Shown: one piece after another, positions 49,701-56,529 of the stretch
Layout: each line of letters starts with the position of its first letter
Position numbering within the stretch: position 1 is the first letter of the stretch
NCBI GenBank assembly: GCA_009833045.1
Contig: WUUP01000005.1
Location: forward strand, 1 to 64,000
Source: Saprospirales bacterium GYS_P2D
GTDB taxonomy: Bacteria > Bacteroidota > Bacteroidia > Chitinophagales > Saprospiraceae
DNA: 64,000 bases
Reading direction: 5' to 3'
Notes under the pieces: model-generated
The model's database searches: none
Told to the model about the DNA's origin: nothing
The model's input: only the letters and a program-made list of their open reading frames with translations
Translations under genes and position numbers: made by a program

Positions 49701-52700
49701 GCTGGTAATATCACTCATTTCGACCCATCGTGCCCGGACAATAACAATGGAGAAATATCAGTAGCCGGACAGATCAGTGGCTTTAGCTATACATATAGCC
49801 TCACTCCTGGTCCGACTAATCAAGCATCACCAGTATTCTCTGGGCTCACAGGTGGTCAGTATGAGCTCACAGTGACCAGTACTAATGGATGTACCTATAG
49901 CGAATCATTTAATCTCAATGCGATAGAGTGTGTAGAGATCTGTGATAATGACTTTGATGATGACGGCGACGGATTGACAGATTGTGAAGATCCAGACTGT
50001 GGTGTATCAGACTTTGATATTACCATATTTGCCACTACTTGTCCCGACTTAGAGGACGGCATTATACGTATCACACCGCCTTCTGAGGAGTTGACATACA
50101 GCTATAGTCTGGATAGTGGATTGACATACCAGCAGTCTTCAGAGTTCACTGACTTAGTACCAGGCAGATATGATCTGAGGATAGTCGCTTCGTCTGGATG
50201 TCATAGAGACTATGCCGTACAGGTATTAGCGAGTGACTGCTCAGAGATCTGCAATGACAATATAGATAATGACGGTGATGGCCTGACGGACTGCGAGGAC
50301 CCAGACTGTGGTATCGCCAGTATCATGGATAGTATAGAGACAGTACCTGTTACCTGTCCGAGTCAGACAGATGGTACTATTATCATCGGTGGTCAGCTGG
50401 AGGGTATTAACTATGTCTATAGTATAGATGGAGGTACATCATTCAGTACAGCTACTACATATACAGGATTGAGACCACTGGACTATACTGTAGTGGTGAT
50501 GACCGATGCTGGATGTACATTTAGCACTACGGTGACAGTAGGAGATACAGAGTGTCCTGAGATCTGTGGTGATGGTATTGATAATGATCGAGATGGATTA
50601 GTAGACTGTGAAGATCCATTCTGTGGTGTCACAGGATTCAGCGATGATATCGTCCTGACTCAGCCGACCTGTCCTGATCTCAACAATGGTAGTATCCAGA
50701 TCAATGGTCAGTTTGCTATCATAGACTATGAGTATAGTATTAATGCTGGGATTAACTTACAGCAAGAACCCTTGTTTACAGGACTCGCTCCAGGTGTGTA
50801 TGATATATATATCCGTACTATGGATGGATGTACATATGAGACCGTAGTCGAGCTCACAGGTGAGACATGTCTTACAGATGAGATCTGTGATGATGGCATT
50901 GACAATGATGGTGATGGTTTGACAGATTGTGAAGATTCAGACTGTGGAATAGCTGCTTTGAGCTACACAGGCGGCAGTGCTACCTGTCCTACCTTGAGCG
51001 ACGGAAGTATCGAGGTGACTGGTCAGTTAGCTGGCGTAACTTATGAATATAGTATTGATGGAGTAGTATTCCAGAGTGAATCAGTTTTCAGTGATCTGGA
51101 TACAGGTGTCTACACAGTGACAGTCCGTACAGGAGGTGGTTGTGAGGCTGTAGGCGAAGTGTTGATATTAGGTCAGAGCTGTAGTGAAATCTGTGATGAC
51201 GGCATCGACAATGATGGCGACGGTCTGACAGATTGTGAAGATTCAGACTGTGGAATAGCTGCTTTGAGCTACACAGGCGGCAGTGCGACATGTCCGACCT
51301 TGAGCGATGGAAGTATCGAAGTGACTGGCCAGGTAGCCGGTGTTTCGTATGAATATAGTCTTGACGGAGTAGTATTCCAGAGTGAATCAGTTTTCAATGA
51401 TTTAGATACAGGCGTTTACACAGTCACAGTCCGTACAGGAGGTGGTTGTGAGGCAACTGGCGAAGTATTGATTTTAGGCCAGAGCTGTAGTGAGATCTGT
51501 GATGATGGCATCGACAATGATGGCGATGGTTTGACAGACTGTGAAGATTCAGACTGTGGAATATTGGCTTTGAGCTATACAGGTGGTAGTGCCACATGTC
51601 CAAGCTTAAGCGATGGTAGTATAGAAGTGACAGGCCAAATAGCTGGTGTGACCTATGAATATAGTCTTGACGGAGTAGTATTCCAGAGTGAATCAAACTT
51701 CAGTGACTTAGATACGGGCGTCTACACAGTGACAGTCCGTACAGGCGGAGGCTGCGAGGCGACAGGCGAAGTATTGATCTTAGGACAGAGCTGTAGTGAG
51801 ATTTGTGATGATGGCATCGACAATGATGGCGATGGTCTGACAGACTGTGAAGATTCAGACTGTGGAATAGCTGCTTTGAGCTACACAGACGGCAGTGCTA
51901 CGTGTCCGACCTTGAGCGACGGAAGTATCGAAGTGACAGGCCAGGTAGCCGGTGTAACCTATGAATATAGCCTTGATGGCATATTATTCCAGAGTGAATC
52001 AGTTTTCAGTGATCTGGATACAGGTAGCTATACAGTGACAGTCCGTACAGGCGGAGGCTGCGAGGCGACAGGCGAAGTATTGATCTTAGGACAGAGCTGT
52101 AGTGAGATCTGTGATGACGGCATCGACAATGATGGCGACGGTTTGACAGACTGTGAAGATTCAGACTGTGGTATAACGGCCTTGAGCTACACAGGCGGCA
52201 GTGCTACGTGTCCGACCTTGAACGATGGTAGTATCGAAGTGACAGGCCAAGTAGCTGGCGTTTCGTATGAATACAGTCTTGATGGCGTGTTATTCCAGAG
52301 TGAGTCAGTATTCAGTGATTTAGACACTGGTACATATACAGTGACAGTGCGTACAAACGGAGGCTGCGAGGCGACAGGCGAAGTATTGATCTTAGGTCAG
52401 AGCTGTAGCGAGATCTGTGATGATGGCATCGACAATGATGGCGACGGTTTGACAGACTGTGAAGATTCAGACTGTGGTATAACGGCCTTGAGCTATACAG
52501 GCGGCAGTGCTACGTGTCCGACCTTGAACGACGGAAGTATCGAGGTGACTGGTCAGGTAGCTGGCGTGACTTATGAATATAGCCTTGATGGCATATTATT
52601 CCAGAGTGAGTCAGTTTTCAGTGATCTGGATACAGGCGTTTACACAGTGACAGTCCGTACGGGCGGAGGCTGTGAGGCTACAGGCGAAGTATTGATTTTA

Positions 52701-54029
52701 GGACAGAGCTGTAGTGAGATCTGTGATGATGGCATCGATAATGACGGTGACGGTTTGACAGACTGTGAAGATCCAGACTGTGGAATAGCAGCATTAGATG
52801 TGGTAGTACTACCCGCTACTTGCGAAGACTCTCTTGCAGGGAGAATAGAAATAATTAATCAGATCGCAGGCTTGAATTATAGTTATAGTCTCAGCGGATC
52901 AGGTCAGACGACCCCAGTATTCAGTCAGCTAAGAGAAGGCGTATACCAACTCACAGTGACTACTGATGCAGGCTGCGAATACAATACCGCTGTGACTGTA
53001 GATAGAGAAGAATGTACCACCGTTGCAGGCTGTGGTATCACCGATCGTCAGGTCGAAATCGTAGATGCGATCTGCCCAGATGATAATGGTGTTGCTGTAT
53101 ATGGTGGAGATTGGGATAGCCTATCATTTAGCCTCGATGGATTACGATTCACGGAGGAGGGTATTTTTGATAGCTTAGCAGCAGGTGACTACTTCTTATA
53201 TATCCTGACTGATGAGGAGAAGTGTTTAGACTCGATACCATTCATAGTTGGAGAGTTTTGTCCAGAGGGTAGCAGTTTTGAGGAGACTGATGTCAAAATC
53301 GAAGTGACGGCGACACTACAGGGAGCATTTGATAGCGAGACTGGTCTAATGACTACACATCTCAATGAGCAAGGATACCTGCCAGGCCAAAAACCAAGAA
53401 CTTTCTTTGGTCAGCCGGTAGAAGCAGGACAGCCGTATAATCAGGCGCCATGGTTCTACTCAGGTGACGAAGGTATCTCAGCAGGATTCTTAGAGTCGGA
53501 TAGTGAGATGTATGAGAGTACCGTCGTAGACTGGGTGTTAGTCAGTCTACGTACTGGAGTGACTAAGAGCTCACAGGTATGGCAAGGTGCGGCACTCATT
53601 CATACCGATGGATATATTGATATCATCAGTCCGCCATCTGATAAGTTCTTGTCTGAGTCAGAGTACTACATAGTGATCGAGCATCGAAATCACCTACCAG
53701 TGATGTCTGCCTATCCAGTGAGCGTGATCAATGGCGAATTTGCCTATGATTTTAGTGCACAGGATTCATATACATCAATAATTGGTGTAGGCCAGATCAA
53801 ACTCGATGATGGTAGATACGCTATGATAGCGGGTAATGGTGAACTGATCACAGAGATATCCTCACATATAGATATCAATGTACGAGATCTTAATAGCTGG
53901 CTCCAAGAGAATGGATCTAACAGTAGCTACTTCCTCGAAGACTATGATATGAATGGAGATATCAACATCAAGGATAGAATCCTGTGGGAAAAGAATAATG
54001 GATTATTCTCAGGTATGCCAAATCGCTAA
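46773..54029 (+). CDS. Giant VWA and SprB-like repeat adhesin
   Basis: The product is 2418 residues from ATG 46773. After a signal peptide (LFAILCLYIGTFGMTHA) a von Willebrand A domain at about 33-235 keeps its MIDAS D40-x-S42-x-S44. Two PKD/Ig-like domains follow, then six short calcium motifs (CNDGIDNDGDGLVDCEDDSC type). After that come twelve long units of about 102-107 residues, each a calcium motif plus a SprB-like repeat (SIEVTGQ, YEYSLDG, TGVYTVTVRTGGGC). Residues 2171-2418 are the module shared with the 601-residue protein, ending in a dockerin-like loop. SprB is the gliding adhesin of Flavobacterium; adhesion is the likely role here, but no gliding genes are in view. It has its own promoter, leader hairpin and terminator. 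Confidence 0.88.
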   Translation: MKMTRTLFAILCLYIGTFGMTHAQDCTADTSFTDILFVIDNSGSIDVNEYNEFENLIVTTIDKVQDKCTDSQIGVVHYGGPFGAQTAIEYPFSSATTITEVNRQFCQSANCPGAGGDDLNEAMGQILGYIGSGALNRDPMNKLVIVIMTDAFAETPPCDDEDCSVVEPFTNIDILKGAFDAEVTVVGMSDQARAAKLAIYASPGGTFNGVSLNPADCTDTYDGCEVPRKYIPLEFNDPIGPASDEILGFVECSVEVFAPLTAEITANRDTICEDLMQSATMAVNILSGEGPFTVEWNQNLGFGLNKTVMPMMTTTYTAMITDNNGCTVTEEYTIYVEQQCIDPCLNLTLDITGDANVCANLNESSTLVADFDGAAEPISYMWDQGLGTGATQVVQPIVTTTYTVTATDANDCVQTQTFTVNANTCTVCQAYAGRPLDFIELCQTGSSTIINTDNNNGRVIPAGFETVYILSDADLTILDYRVGQGTFSVSQPGIYRVHTLIAEVTNRASPDYLDLGIITRGRSNIYIIANCIFDHGICADFDYAGRVNKVLEPSDMMCMRVENSITLCSDNRDNDGDGLVDCSDPDCQALSICLENTVVACNDLFDNDNDGLVDCYDPDCWEFVRCYEKEENCNDGIDNDGDGLVDCEDDSCASSAQCMENNQYTCKDGIDNDGDGLVDCQEAACQRFIACNEFSVEACTDGIDNDFDGLVDCQDMDCMMVLPNTCAPSESTLALCSDGLDNDGDGLTDCMDGDCGFLALQALEANIEDYITLIQAGCPNNFDGAIELTGALATGDYQYQVDGGDLQTNPVFMNIEAGEHVVTISTITQCQISVTVIVPASDCTEICDNGIDDDGDGLTDCDDPDCGITGFAGNINVTDPSCPRLNDGEINITGQVEGISYQYSRDGGRSYQDSPVFSGLIPGNYIVVIRTEVGCILTQSIELSTTSCVEICDNGIDDDGDGFTDCEDIDCGMTGFAGNITHFDPSCPDNNNGEISVAGQISGFSYTYSLTPGPTNQASPVFSGLTGGQYELTVTSTNGCTYSESFNLNAIECVEICDNDFDDDGDGLTDCEDPDCGVSDFDITIFATTCPDLEDGIIRITPPSEELTYSYSLDSGLTYQQSSEFTDLVPGRYDLRIVASSGCHRDYAVQVLASDCSEICNDNIDNDGDGLTDCEDPDCGIASIMDSIETVPVTCPSQTDGTIIIGGQLEGINYVYSIDGGTSFSTATTYTGLRPLDYTVVVMTDAGCTFSTTVTVGDTECPEICGDGIDNDRDGLVDCEDPFCGVTGFSDDIVLTQPTCPDLNNGSIQINGQFAIIDYEYSINAGINLQQEPLFTGLAPGVYDIYIRTMDGCTYETVVELTGETCLTDEICDDGIDNDGDGLTDCEDSDCGIAALSYTGGSATCPTLSDGSIEVTGQLAGVTYEYSIDGVVFQSESVFSDLDTGVYTVTVRTGGGCEAVGEVLILGQSCSEICDDGIDNDGDGLTDCEDSDCGIAALSYTGGSATCPTLSDGSIEVTGQVAGVSYEYSLDGVVFQSESVFNDLDTGVYTVTVRTGGGCEATGEVLILGQSCSEICDDGIDNDGDGLTDCEDSDCGILALSYTGGSATCPSLSDGSIEVTGQIAGVTYEYSLDGVVFQSESNFSDLDTGVYTVTVRTGGGCEATGEVLILGQSCSEICDDGIDNDGDGLTDCEDSDCGIAALSYTDGSATCPTLSDGSIEVTGQVAGVTYEYSLDGILFQSESVFSDLDTGSYTVTVRTGGGCEATGEVLILGQSCSEICDDGIDNDGDGLTDCEDSDCGITALSYTGGSATCPTLNDGSIEVTGQVAGVSYEYSLDGVLFQSESVFSDLDTGTYTVTVRTNGGCEATGEVLILGQSCSEICDDGIDNDGDGLTDCEDSDCGITALSYTGGSATCPTLNDGSIEVTGQVAGVTYEYSLDGILFQSESVFSDLDTGVYTVTVRTGGGCEATGEVLILGQSCSEICDDGIDNDGDGLTDCEDPDCGIAALDVVVLPATCEDSLAGRIEIINQIAGLNYSYSLSGSGQTTPVFSQLREGVYQLTVTTDAGCEYNTAVTVDREECTTVAGCGITDRQVEIVDAICPDDNGVAVYGGDWDSLSFSLDGLRFTEEGIFDSLAAGDYFLYILTDEEKCLDSIPFIVGEFCPEGSSFEETDVKIEVTATLQGAFDSETGLMTTHLNEQGYLPGQKPRTFFGQPVEAGQPYNQAPWFYSGDEGISAGFLESDSEMYESTVVDWVLVSLRTGVTKSSQVWQGAALIHTDGYIDIISPPSDKFLSESEYYIVIEHRNHLPVMSAYPVSVINGEFAYDFSAQDSYTSIIGVGQIKLDDGRYAMIAGNGELITEISSHIDINVRDLNSWLQENGSNSSYFLEDYDMNGDINIKDRILWEKNNGLFSGMPNR
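50880..52715 (+). repeat. Six tandem 306-bp repeats
   Basis: Unit starts are at 50880, 51186, 51492, 51798, 52104 and 52410, every one exactly 306 bp (102 residues) apart. The units are nearly identical. Older units before them start at 49305, 49620, 49935, 50244 and 50559, with lengths of 309-321 bp and much more divergence. A seventh, diverged unit starts at 52716. The array is in frame throughout. Confidence 0.97.
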
Positions 54030-54049
54030 ACTGAGAAAGCAGAAATAGT

Positions 54050-54088
54050 AAACGGCCACCTTTATCTAAATAAGGGTGGCCGTTTTTG
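54050..54088 (+). terminator. Rho-independent terminator
   Basis: AAACGGCCACC pairs with GGTGGCCGTTT around a loop of about 15 bases containing TTATCTAAATAA, then TTGTTTT. It ends the adhesin gene and faces pdxA, so it may act in both directions. Confidence 0.85.
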
Positions 54089-54132
54089 TTTTATAAATTA
54101 AAAAGCTGATCCTCTTATCGCCTTTTTACAGC

Positions 54133-55176
54133 CTATTTCTCTTCACTGAGTTCGACCTGATCAATGGCATTAGCATGCATTTCTTCATAGTCTTTCCTCT
54201 GCTGAGCGATATCGATCGCTGCGAATATTGCTTTTCTGAATGATCCTGGATCCGCTTGATTTTGTCCAGCGATCTCATAGGCGGTACCGTGATCTGGAGA
54301 GGTCCGGATGACGTCCAGGCCGCCTGTGAAGTTGACACCTTCGCCAAAAGACAGTGATTTAAAAGGAATCAATCCTTGATCATGATACATAGCTAATATG
54401 GCGTCATAATCTTTGTATTTATTACTGCCAAAGAATCCATCAGCAGGATATGGGCCCATGGCTAAGATGCCATTTTCTTTAGCTGCTTGGATCGCAGGCT
54501 TGACATCTGTCTCGTCTTTTTCTCCGATTTCACCCTCATCACCGGCATGGGGATTGAGTCCGAGTACGGCGATCACAGGACGATCTATGCCAAAATCTAC
54601 TCTAAGTGACTGATCGAGTAGCTCTATCTTATCCAAAATCACATCTGCAGTGATACTCTCATCGATATCCGCTACTGGGATGTGAGTAGTGACCAGTGCG
54701 ACTTTGAGATTATCTGATATCATGAACATTAGCATATCATCTGCCCCGACTTTATCAGCGATAAACTCGGTATGTCCTAAGTAGGGGAAGTTGGCCATTT
54801 TCATAGCATGCTTGTTGATTGGTGCAGTCACCAGCGCATCTATCTTGCCATCTTTGAGATCATCTACTGCTTTATCCAGGGCGATATGGGCGCATTTGCC
54901 ACCCTCTTCTGTCGCTTCACCGAGAGTGATATTGACCGTCTCTTGCCAGCAGTTGAGCACATTGATTTTTCCCTCTTCAGCTTTATCTACGTGATCGATC
55001 GAGACGAAGTTAAATTTTGCATCACCAGCTATGTTTTTGTGATATCCCATGACTTTTGATGAGCCATAGATGATAGGGGTACAGCGCTTAGTGATGTAGT
55101 CATTGACTAATGTTTTGATCACTACCTCCGGTCCTATACCGTTAATATCTCCTATGGATATGCCGATTTTTGTCAT
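54133..55176 (-). CDS. pdxA: 4-hydroxythreonine-4-phosphate dehydrogenase PdxA
   Basis: The product is 347 residues, full length for PdxA. It oxidises 4-phosphohydroxy-L-threonine in pyridoxal 5'-phosphate synthesis (DXP-dependent route). The start MTKIGISIGDINGIGPEVVI is diagnostic. Metal-binding histidines lie in YLGHTEFIAD, LGLNPHAGDEGEIG and AMYHDQGLIPFK. It is a single gene divergent from rsmA, with 129 bases between them. The pdxA-rsmA pairing is found in many bacteria, usually co-directional. No anomaly. Confidence 0.97.
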   Translation of the reverse strand: MTKIGISIGDINGIGPEVVIKTLVNDYITKRCTPIIYGSSKVMGYHKNIAGDAKFNFVSIDHVDKAEEGKINVLNCWQETVNITLGEATEEGGKCAHIALDKAVDDLKDGKIDALVTAPINKHAMKMANFPYLGHTEFIADKVGADDMLMFMISDNLKVALVTTHIPVADIDESITADVILDKIELLDQSLRVDFGIDRPVIAVLGLNPHAGDEGEIGEKDETDVKPAIQAAKENGILAMGPYPADGFFGSNKYKDYDAILAMYHDQGLIPFKSLSFGEGVNFTGGLDVIRTSPDHGTAYEIAGQNQADPGSFRKAIFAAIDIAQQRKDYEEMHANAIDQVELSEEK

Positions 55177-55251
55177 GATTCTCCTCTTTTTTCTACTAAA
55201 AGGCGAAGATAAGCAAATGCCAGTCCATCAATTTGAAATGTATGAGTAATC

Positions 55252-55285
55252 TTTGTAATCTATATATTTATAATCGGTAGTTTCG
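55252..55285 (+). promoter_or_regulatory. Candidate promoter of rsmA
   Basis: TTTG (55252-55255) is followed after 22 bases by TAGTTTCG (55278-55285), one base off TAnnTTTG. The spacer is slightly long. It lies 20 bases before the TTG start of rsmA. Confidence 0.4.
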
Positions 55286-55305
55286 CACTACACCATACGT
55301 ACTCA

Positions 55306-56082
55306 TTGAGACCTAAAAAATCATACGGCCAAAATTTCTTGATAAATGAAGCCATCTGTCAAAAGATCGTTTCTTCTTTCTTAGGGGCTAATAAAGAGAA
55401 AAATGTTTTAGAGGTCGGACCCGGTAAAGGGGCACTGACTAAGTACTTACTACAGGAAAAAAATATCAACTTCAAAGCGGTAGAGGCAGACTGGGATATG
55501 ATGAATTATCTGCTAAACAACTACGATATCGAAGGGGAGCAGATCATCCGAGAGGATTTTCTGAAGCTACCCTTGGATAGAGTCTTTGATAAAGAGTCTT
55601 TTTCAGTGGTTGGCAATTTTCCATACAATATTTCATCGCAAATTCTCTTTCGTATAGATAAGTATCGAGATATCGTACCCTTGATGGTAGGCATGTTTCA
55701 GAGAGAGGTAGCGGAGCGTATTGTGTCAAAGGAAGGAAGCAAAACCTATGGTGTCCTCAGTGTATTAATACAGGCGCATTATGATGCAAAGCTGCTTTTT
55801 CATGTGAGTCCAGGATCTTTTTTCCCTGCACCAAAAGTCACCTCATCTGTCATCATATTACAGAGAAAGGATGATTTTGAACTTCCAGTGGACAGAAAGC
55901 TGTTCAAAGCCATAGTAAAAGCCTCGTTCAATCAGCGTCGCAAGATGATCCGAAACTCCATCAAGCCACTGGTAAAACAAGACGACTTATTTGACCATGA
56001 GTACATGACCAGACGACCAGAACAGATGTCGCTGGTGGACTATATAGAATTAACAAGAATATTGGAAAATCAAGAGCAATGA
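55306..56082 (+). CDS. rsmA: 16S rRNA dimethyladenosine transferase RsmA (KsgA)
   Basis: The product is 258 residues, normal for RsmA, which dimethylates two adjacent adenines (A1518/A1519, E. coli numbering) near the 3' end of 16S rRNA. The start RPKKSYGQNFL is typical, then SAM motif I LEVGPGKGALT and the target-base motif NFPYN. The start is TTG 55306: no in-frame ATG lies just upstream, and the family sequence begins directly here. The stop overlaps the YqeY-like ATG (ATGA), so the two are co-translated. Confidence 0.96.
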   Translation: MRPKKSYGQNFLINEAICQKIVSSFLGANKEKNVLEVGPGKGALTKYLLQEKNINFKAVEADWDMMNYLLNNYDIEGEQIIREDFLKLPLDRVFDKESFSVVGNFPYNISSQILFRIDKYRDIVPLMVGMFQREVAERIVSKEGSKTYGVLSVLIQAHYDAKLLFHVSPGSFFPAPKVTSSVIILQRKDDFELPVDRKLFKAIVKASFNQRRKMIRNSIKPLVKQDDLFDHEYMTRRPEQMSLVDYIELTRILENQEQ

Positions 56083-56525
56083 GTTTAGAGAAAACGCTAA
56101 TGACAGACCTCAAAGTAGCTATGAAAGCAAAAGATCAAGCTGCACTAAGAAGTATCAGAGCCGTAAAAGCTGCCATATTATTAGCCAAGACAGATGGATC
56201 TGGCAATGAGCTGGATGAAGCAGGGGAGATCAAGCTCCTACAGAAACTGGTGAAACAACGCCAAGACTCTCTCGAAATATATACTAAGCAGGGACGAGAC
56301 GACTTAGCACAAATCGAAAAAGAAGAAATCGAAGTCATACAGCGCTATCTGCCTCAGCCACTTACCGAGGATGAGCTCAAGACGCTCATCTCTGATATTA
56401 TCACACAGACAGGGGCGTCAGGTATGAAAGATATGGGTAAAGTCATGGGCATCGCTAATCAAAAAGTAGCAGGCCGTGCTGATGGCAAGACTATAGCTGC
56501 ATTGGTCAAGTCATTACTAAACTAA
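56079..56525 (+). CDS. GatB/YqeY domain protein
   Basis: The product is 148 residues, a stand-alone YqeY domain related to the tail of GatB. Family features seen are KDLxVAMKAKDQAALRSIRA-like helices, the segment LPQPLTEDELKTLISDII, and the C-terminal GKVMGIANQKVAGRADGKTI. Such proteins bind tRNA-like structures, but the role of the free form is not settled. The gene is translationally coupled to rsmA and 4 bases before the M1 peptidase gene, so all three form one operon. Confidence 0.95.
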   Translation: MSLEKTLMTDLKVAMKAKDQAALRSIRAVKAAILLAKTDGSGNELDEAGEIKLLQKLVKQRQDSLEIYTKQGRDDLAQIEKEEIEVIQRYLPQPLTEDELKTLISDIITQTGASGMKDMGKVMGIANQKVAGRADGKTIAALVKSLLN

Positions 56526-56529
56526 TCGG

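Noticed and set aside
51088-51696. His-rich minus-strand open frames inside the 306-bp array
   Set aside because: They recur only because the plus-strand array repeats, and have no start context or family.
50880-52715. CRISPR array
   Set aside because: The repeats are 306 bp, contiguous and in frame in a coding sequence, with no short repeat/spacer pattern.
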